Origin: Purpureocillium takamizusanense
Lineage: Eukaryota; Ascomycota; Sordariomycetes; Hypocreales; Ophiocordycipitaceae
NCBI RefSeq assembly: GCF_022605165.1
Contig: NC_063072.1
Location: forward strand, 2,294,001-2,358,000
Direction of reading: 5' to 3'
Length of the DNA stretch: 64,000 nt
In this document: in pieces, positions 60,212-64,000 of the stretch
Layout of the letters: every line of letters begins with the position of its first letter
Numbering within the stretch: the first letter of the stretch is position 1
The notes under the pieces: model-generated
What the model was told of the DNA's origin: nothing
What the model saw: the letters and a program-made list of their open reading frames with translations, nothing else
Database searches by the model: none
Program-made: the position numbers and the translations under genes

Positions 60212-63200
60212 CTACGCCAGCTTGACAAGCATCTCCTCGGGCCGCGCCGCCGAAAAGGCGCAGTAGCTCATCTTGCCCGCGCCCACCCTCCGCGACACGC
60301 CGTCGACCGTCTTGAGAAGAAGCACCTCGTAGACGTCAAACACGCTGATGACGTGGAACCGATCCTTGTCCCAGTGCGGATCGCCGTCCTCGTTCTGCGG
60401 AGAGCTCGACGACGGCTCCGCCGCCTCATTGGGTACGATGAGCTTGCTGGGCCCGAGACGCCACTCCTCGTCCATAAGCGACGACTGGATCTTGCGCGGC
60501 TCGTACCCCCAGTAGGCGTCCCAGCCCGGCGGCGGCGGCGGGACGTGCGGCAGGCTCCCGCGCGAGATGGCGGCAAGGTGGTACTCGCTGCCGTCGCCCT
60601 CGACGGGGAGGGCCGCCTCGTTGTTGAGGGTGAGGAACCCGGCGCGGTACCCCTGGTGGTAGACGATGCGCTGCCATGGAGGGCGGTAGTTGGCCGAGCG
60701 AGACTCGTCGTTGATGCCGAGCTGCAGGAACCGGTCCTCGAGTTTCATCTTGAACGTCGTGTTTTGCATATCGCAGGGAACCAGCGGCACCACGTGAGCG
60801 GAGAATATCAGCACGCCGTTTGCGTCCGGGCGGTCGGCAATGTCCTCGCCTGGGAGGGTGACTGGGTAGGTGAACCTGACACCGGGGTAGGCGTCGTGGG
60901 AATAGATGTGGTGGTTGTACTCCTCGTCGTGCTGCACCACCCAGCCATCCTCGTCGATATTGTCCAGGTGGCGAAGGGAGTCAACGTCGAGCTCCCTCAG
61001 GAGCAGCTTGGCCTGGGATATTTTCTGCGTAAAATCCTGCACCTCCTCTTCCGTCTTATCTCCTGCGGCGTTGAATCTCTCAATGAACCACTGCGGGCTC
61101 TCCCTGACGAACCACCGTATGACGGCTGCGGAACCCCAGAGCACCGAGTTCTTCCATCCTCTCCCGCGGTAGGACACTTGCCCTCGCCATGCAGCCCACG
61201 ACCAGCTCGGGAAGATTGCCCTGTTGTCCCGAGCACGTCGCGTGAGGGGCTCTTTAGCCTGCCAGAGCAACGCCTGCTCGAATGCAAACTCGGGCAGCCC
61301 AAACCAGAACTTGGTGTTGATGCCGTGCCGGACAATGTGCTCCACGCCAGAAAATGCGTCCACGGCGTCAGACTCCCACGTCAGCTTGCGCTTCGTGTAG
61401 TCGTCTACTGCGCGGCGATATAGATCCCATGGCGTCGAGCCACCGCCCGTATCACCTAGCGAGCCCATGAAGTCGCGGGGCGCGTCCACCGAAATGTCAA
61501 ACACGGGCGCCATCTTGTCTCGCTCCTTCGCCGCCATCTTCATAAAGTCTTCAATGTCAATGTCCTCGGAAATCATCATCGTCGCGCCTGCGTTTCGTGA
61601 CGACAGTCCCACGTTGGCAAACCGACTGAGTGAAGGATGTGCCCAGGCCAGGTACATGAGATCAGACTCCGCCTGATCCTCGATCTTTGAATGCCGGAAT
61701 GCCGGATCGGGGGTCGGGGCGGTCTCCTCGAGCATGACCGCTCCGTGGACGCACTTGAAGACCATTTGCGAGCGTGTAAAGTGAACCGCCCGCGTCGAGA
61801 GCGCCCGCTCCTGGAACGTCCACGCTCGTGAGCTCCACACCGAGCTTTCCAGGTCGGGGATCGGTTGACGCGGATCGTCGAGGGCCACGGCCAGCGTCAT
61901 GCCTTGGATGGCTGCCACGTCCTGTGCCACCTGGCGGTGGGCGGTACCCATGCCGGGAAGACCATCGTGCGGATCGTCGTTGGCGGACGCAACGATGGTC
62001 AACGCGGCGCCGCCGTAGATGGGACCCATCTTTGATATGATTCTGGCCTTGTCTGCAGGGTCGTCCTGCAGGATGCACAGGGCGTCGACCCATAGATACC
62101 GCAGGCCTGCCTCTTTGGTGACCGTGATTGCATCCTTGATCGTCTGAGGCAGAGAAGCAGCTAGCAGCCCATTGGGCGCCTCCAAGCTGTCTCTTGTGGC
62201 GGTGGTGTACTGCGTCTGACTGCCCTTGCCCCAGACATATGACAGGCAGGCGTACCGGCATGGTGTTTTCACTTGACGGACGCGGAGCTCGTCCGTATCG
62301 ATGACCCGCAGCGATGCCATGTCGACGGGCTCGAGACCCTTCTCAGAGGGCTGATGAGTGTCCACGCAGATCTGGAGCCACTGCCTCAGTCGATCCATGT
62401 CGGCTCGATCCTGCTGCACGCCTCGTCCCGCCAGAGGCTGCTGCGGGTCGTCTTGGACCTTTTGCACCACGAACCTGTCGACCGTCTTCCCCAGCCCTTC
62501 AACCTCAATCTCCAGCCTGAGGGCGTACCCCGGGCCCTCGTCGATGACGTTGATGTAGAACTGGCCGAGCTCAATGCCATCCTCCGTCATTCGAGATGCG
62601 ATTCCGCCCTCGATGATTCGGCGGCGCAGGAGTCGACAAAAGGCACAGTTGTTGCCCTGCTCTTGCATCACTCTCCATAGGCCATGGATGACGATCTGGG
62701 TGGGTAGCGAGGGCACGTTGTTGCCCGGGATTCCGCGCTGGCTGAACAGGACCCCGAAGTCGAGGTGTCGACACATGTCGCAGAGATAGCCGGGATCATC
62801 CTCTTGGAGAACATCCGGGTCGGCGATGAACCATTCGTGGTCCAGCAGCGCATCGGAACTGTTAGACTCCCAGCGCTTCACAAAAGAATGATGCTTGTAC
62901 TGCTTAAACTTGCGGCGTTGTTCCTTGGTAGCCTTGGCGACCACAGCGTTATCATCGCCGTCCTCATCGCCATCGCTCTTGAGACGGATGGTGAGGCGCT
63001 CCAGGTCCTGGTCTGAGAGAATGTCGACGTCGTGCTCATTCTCGCTCCGGGGCGCCTTCATCGCCGCCATGAGTCTGGCCCCTCGCTGTGCCGAGAGTTG
63101 GAATAGGTCACTGCGATATGCAGCATCCGGGGCGGCGGGTTCCTGGCTCGAGGTGCCGGCCTCGGACGAAGCTGCCAATGCCATGGCGTCGGACATTCTG

Positions 63201-63226
63201 CTGGTGTCTTTCTCCTGATTGATCAA
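60212..63226 (-). CDS. HET-domain (heterokaryon incompatibility) protein
   Basis: A large intronless gene encoding 1004 residues with a HET domain, the module found in fungal proteins that trigger incompatibility cell death and related immune-type responses. The HET domain starts near residue 327: CRYACLSYVWGKGSQTQY, then AITVTKEAGLRYLWVDALCI, ISKMGPIYGGAALTIVASA and, further on, SSRAWTFQERALSTRAVHFT. An upstream Cys/His-containing region (YLCDMCRHLDFGVLF and NCAFCRLLRR) precedes it, as in many HET proteins. The long C-terminal part (about residues 560-1004) shows no domain I can name; it has FPSWSWAAWRGQVSYRGRG, common after HET domains. A second start at MSDAMALAAS (63196) is possible. No NACHT or WD repeats follow. 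Specific allorecognition function is not proven. Confidence 0.92.
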   Translation of the reverse strand: MINQEKDTSRMSDAMALAASSEAGTSSQEPAAPDAAYRSDLFQLSAQRGARLMAAMKAPRSENEHDVDILSDQDLERLTIRLKSDGDEDGDDNAVVAKATKEQRRKFKQYKHHSFVKRWESNSSDALLDHEWFIADPDVLQEDDPGYLCDMCRHLDFGVLFSQRGIPGNNVPSLPTQIVIHGLWRVMQEQGNNCAFCRLLRRRIIEGGIASRMTEDGIELGQFYINVIDEGPGYALRLEIEVEGLGKTVDRFVVQKVQDDPQQPLAGRGVQQDRADMDRLRQWLQICVDTHQPSEKGLEPVDMASLRVIDTDELRVRQVKTPCRYACLSYVWGKGSQTQYTTATRDSLEAPNGLLAASLPQTIKDAITVTKEAGLRYLWVDALCILQDDPADKARIISKMGPIYGGAALTIVASANDDPHDGLPGMGTAHRQVAQDVAAIQGMTLAVALDDPRQPIPDLESSVWSSRAWTFQERALSTRAVHFTRSQMVFKCVHGAVMLEETAPTPDPAFRHSKIEDQAESDLMYLAWAHPSLSRFANVGLSSRNAGATMMISEDIDIEDFMKMAAKERDKMAPVFDISVDAPRDFMGSLGDTGGGSTPWDLYRRAVDDYTKRKLTWESDAVDAFSGVEHIVRHGINTKFWFGLPEFAFEQALLWQAKEPLTRRARDNRAIFPSWSWAAWRGQVSYRGRGWKNSVLWGSAAVIRWFVRESPQWFIERFNAAGDKTEEEVQDFTQKISQAKLLLRELDVDSLRHLDNIDEDGWVVQHDEEYNHHIYSHDAYPGVRFTYPVTLPGEDIADRPDANGVLIFSAHVVPLVPCDMQNTTFKMKLEDRFLQLGINDESRSANYRPPWQRIVYHQGYRAGFLTLNNEAALPVEGDGSEYHLAAISRGSLPHVPPPPPGWDAYWGYEPRKIQSSLMDEEWRLGPSKLIVPNEAAEPSSSSPQNEDGDPHWDKDRFHVISVFDVYEVLLLKTVDGVSRRVGAGKMSYCAFSAARPEEMLVKLA

Positions 63227-64000
63227 GTTTGTGCTTCAGGGACAAGGGCGAGCAAGGTGGCTCAACTTCGAGTAGACTGTATTGAGCTGCGAGTGAGAGG
63301 CCGCCGGGGCAGAGACTCGCGACGCGGGTCGTGTACACGCATCTCTTTATACATTCCCAAACGATCTGTATGCCGGGCGGAGATGCATGTCAGACTGCCG
63401 CGGAGCAGCACGAAACAGGCTATGGATGGGCGGAGCGTGTCAGCATTGGGTAGCAGAGAGCGGCGATGGTTTGAACCCATGTTGATGTGACTGTTAGGCA
63501 ACCAGTTGCCTTGTGTAGGGAGTAAGTACTAATGTAGGTTGATCGGGAACTACCTATACGTACCTAGCTAAAGTTGCCCGTAACAAACCACCCCTATAAC
63601 AGGTACAGTACTAATACTAATAAGCTGCTGTACTGACCACAAATGTGCAAGGTCGGGGTGGCTCCGTGGTCCACCCCGTCCCATCAGCCCGGCCCCACGC
63701 GGCGCAGCAGCGGTGCTGCGACGTTGAGGCTCCGCGGCCTCCAGCCCAGGGCTCGATGGGGGCTTTACAGGCGCCGCCGCCGCCCACTATCTGAGCACAC
63801 CCACTGCACGCAGCGACGGCGGCAGCGCATTGGTAAATGAGTTTTGCTATTGGCAAAGGAAGAAAAGTCTAGGGGCAAAGGTGTTCCACTTTTTTTCGGG
63901 TCCGCGCCCCACCCCCATGCCACGCCAGCCATTTTTGGTGCGCAAGCATGGGACGAGACCGGCGCGCTGTAACGCACGCCGACATCTCAATTGAACTTCA
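63227..64000. other. Intergenic region at the right edge
   Basis: No gene seen. It holds the promoter of the HET gene, a GTACC/AGTAC motif cluster (63520-63625) and GC-rich sequence to the edge. Confidence 0.55.

Overview
The window is nuclear DNA of a filamentous ascomycete. Genes carry many short introns (mostly 44-100 nt, GT..AG, with CTAAC-like branch sites shortly before the AG), third codon positions are C/G-rich, and the encoded proteins read as Sordariomycete forms, most likely Hypocreales. The order is an inference from general protein character; the species is not identified. I saw no rRNA, tRNA, CRISPR array, transposase or secondary-metabolite cluster.

Layout. The left edge holds the 3' end of an NmrA-like reductase gene (1-590). 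A compact housekeeping block follows: MOB1 kinase activator (1335-2397,+), mitochondrial ATP synthase OSCP subunit (2958-4002,+), and, convergent with it, a GH63-type glucosidase (4535-8087,-) that seems to contain a 3-nt micro-exon. Across a 2.3 kb divergent spacer lie a Rer2-type cis-prenyltransferase (10387-11620,+) and an ING-family PHD-finger protein (12926-15118,+). A gene-free stretch of about 7.4 kb leads to an F-box/LRR protein (22479-24370,+) and vacuolar ATPase subunit a (25132-27949,+). YSH1/CPSF73 (28171-31439,-) and TAF4 (32150-34122,+) share a divergent promoter, followed by a Nit-type amidase (34802-36183,+).

From 36.2 to 51.4 kb there is a 15.2 kb block with no recognisable protein gene. 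It is full of microsatellites and GTACC/GGTAC-rich clusters. Its only candidate gene is a short, possibly spliced minus-strand reading frame (40994-41196). The right part returns to housekeeping genes: ARPC5 of the Arp2/3 complex (51370-52170,+), the complex I assembly methyltransferase NDUFAF5 (52348-53546,-), AP-2 alpha adaptin (54515-57628,+), the PLP homeostasis protein YggS/PLPBP (58075-59407,-), and a 1004-residue HET-domain protein (60212-63226,-), the only clearly accessory-type gene.

The genes do not form a pathway; they are conserved single-copy cell functions (ATP synthesis, vacuole acidification, endocytosis, mRNA 3' processing and initiation, chromatin, dolichol synthesis) set beside two large gene-poor blocks. 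The most unusual items are the 3-nt micro-exon, the 15 kb desert with its candidate small-protein transcript, and the clustered GTACC-type palindromes.
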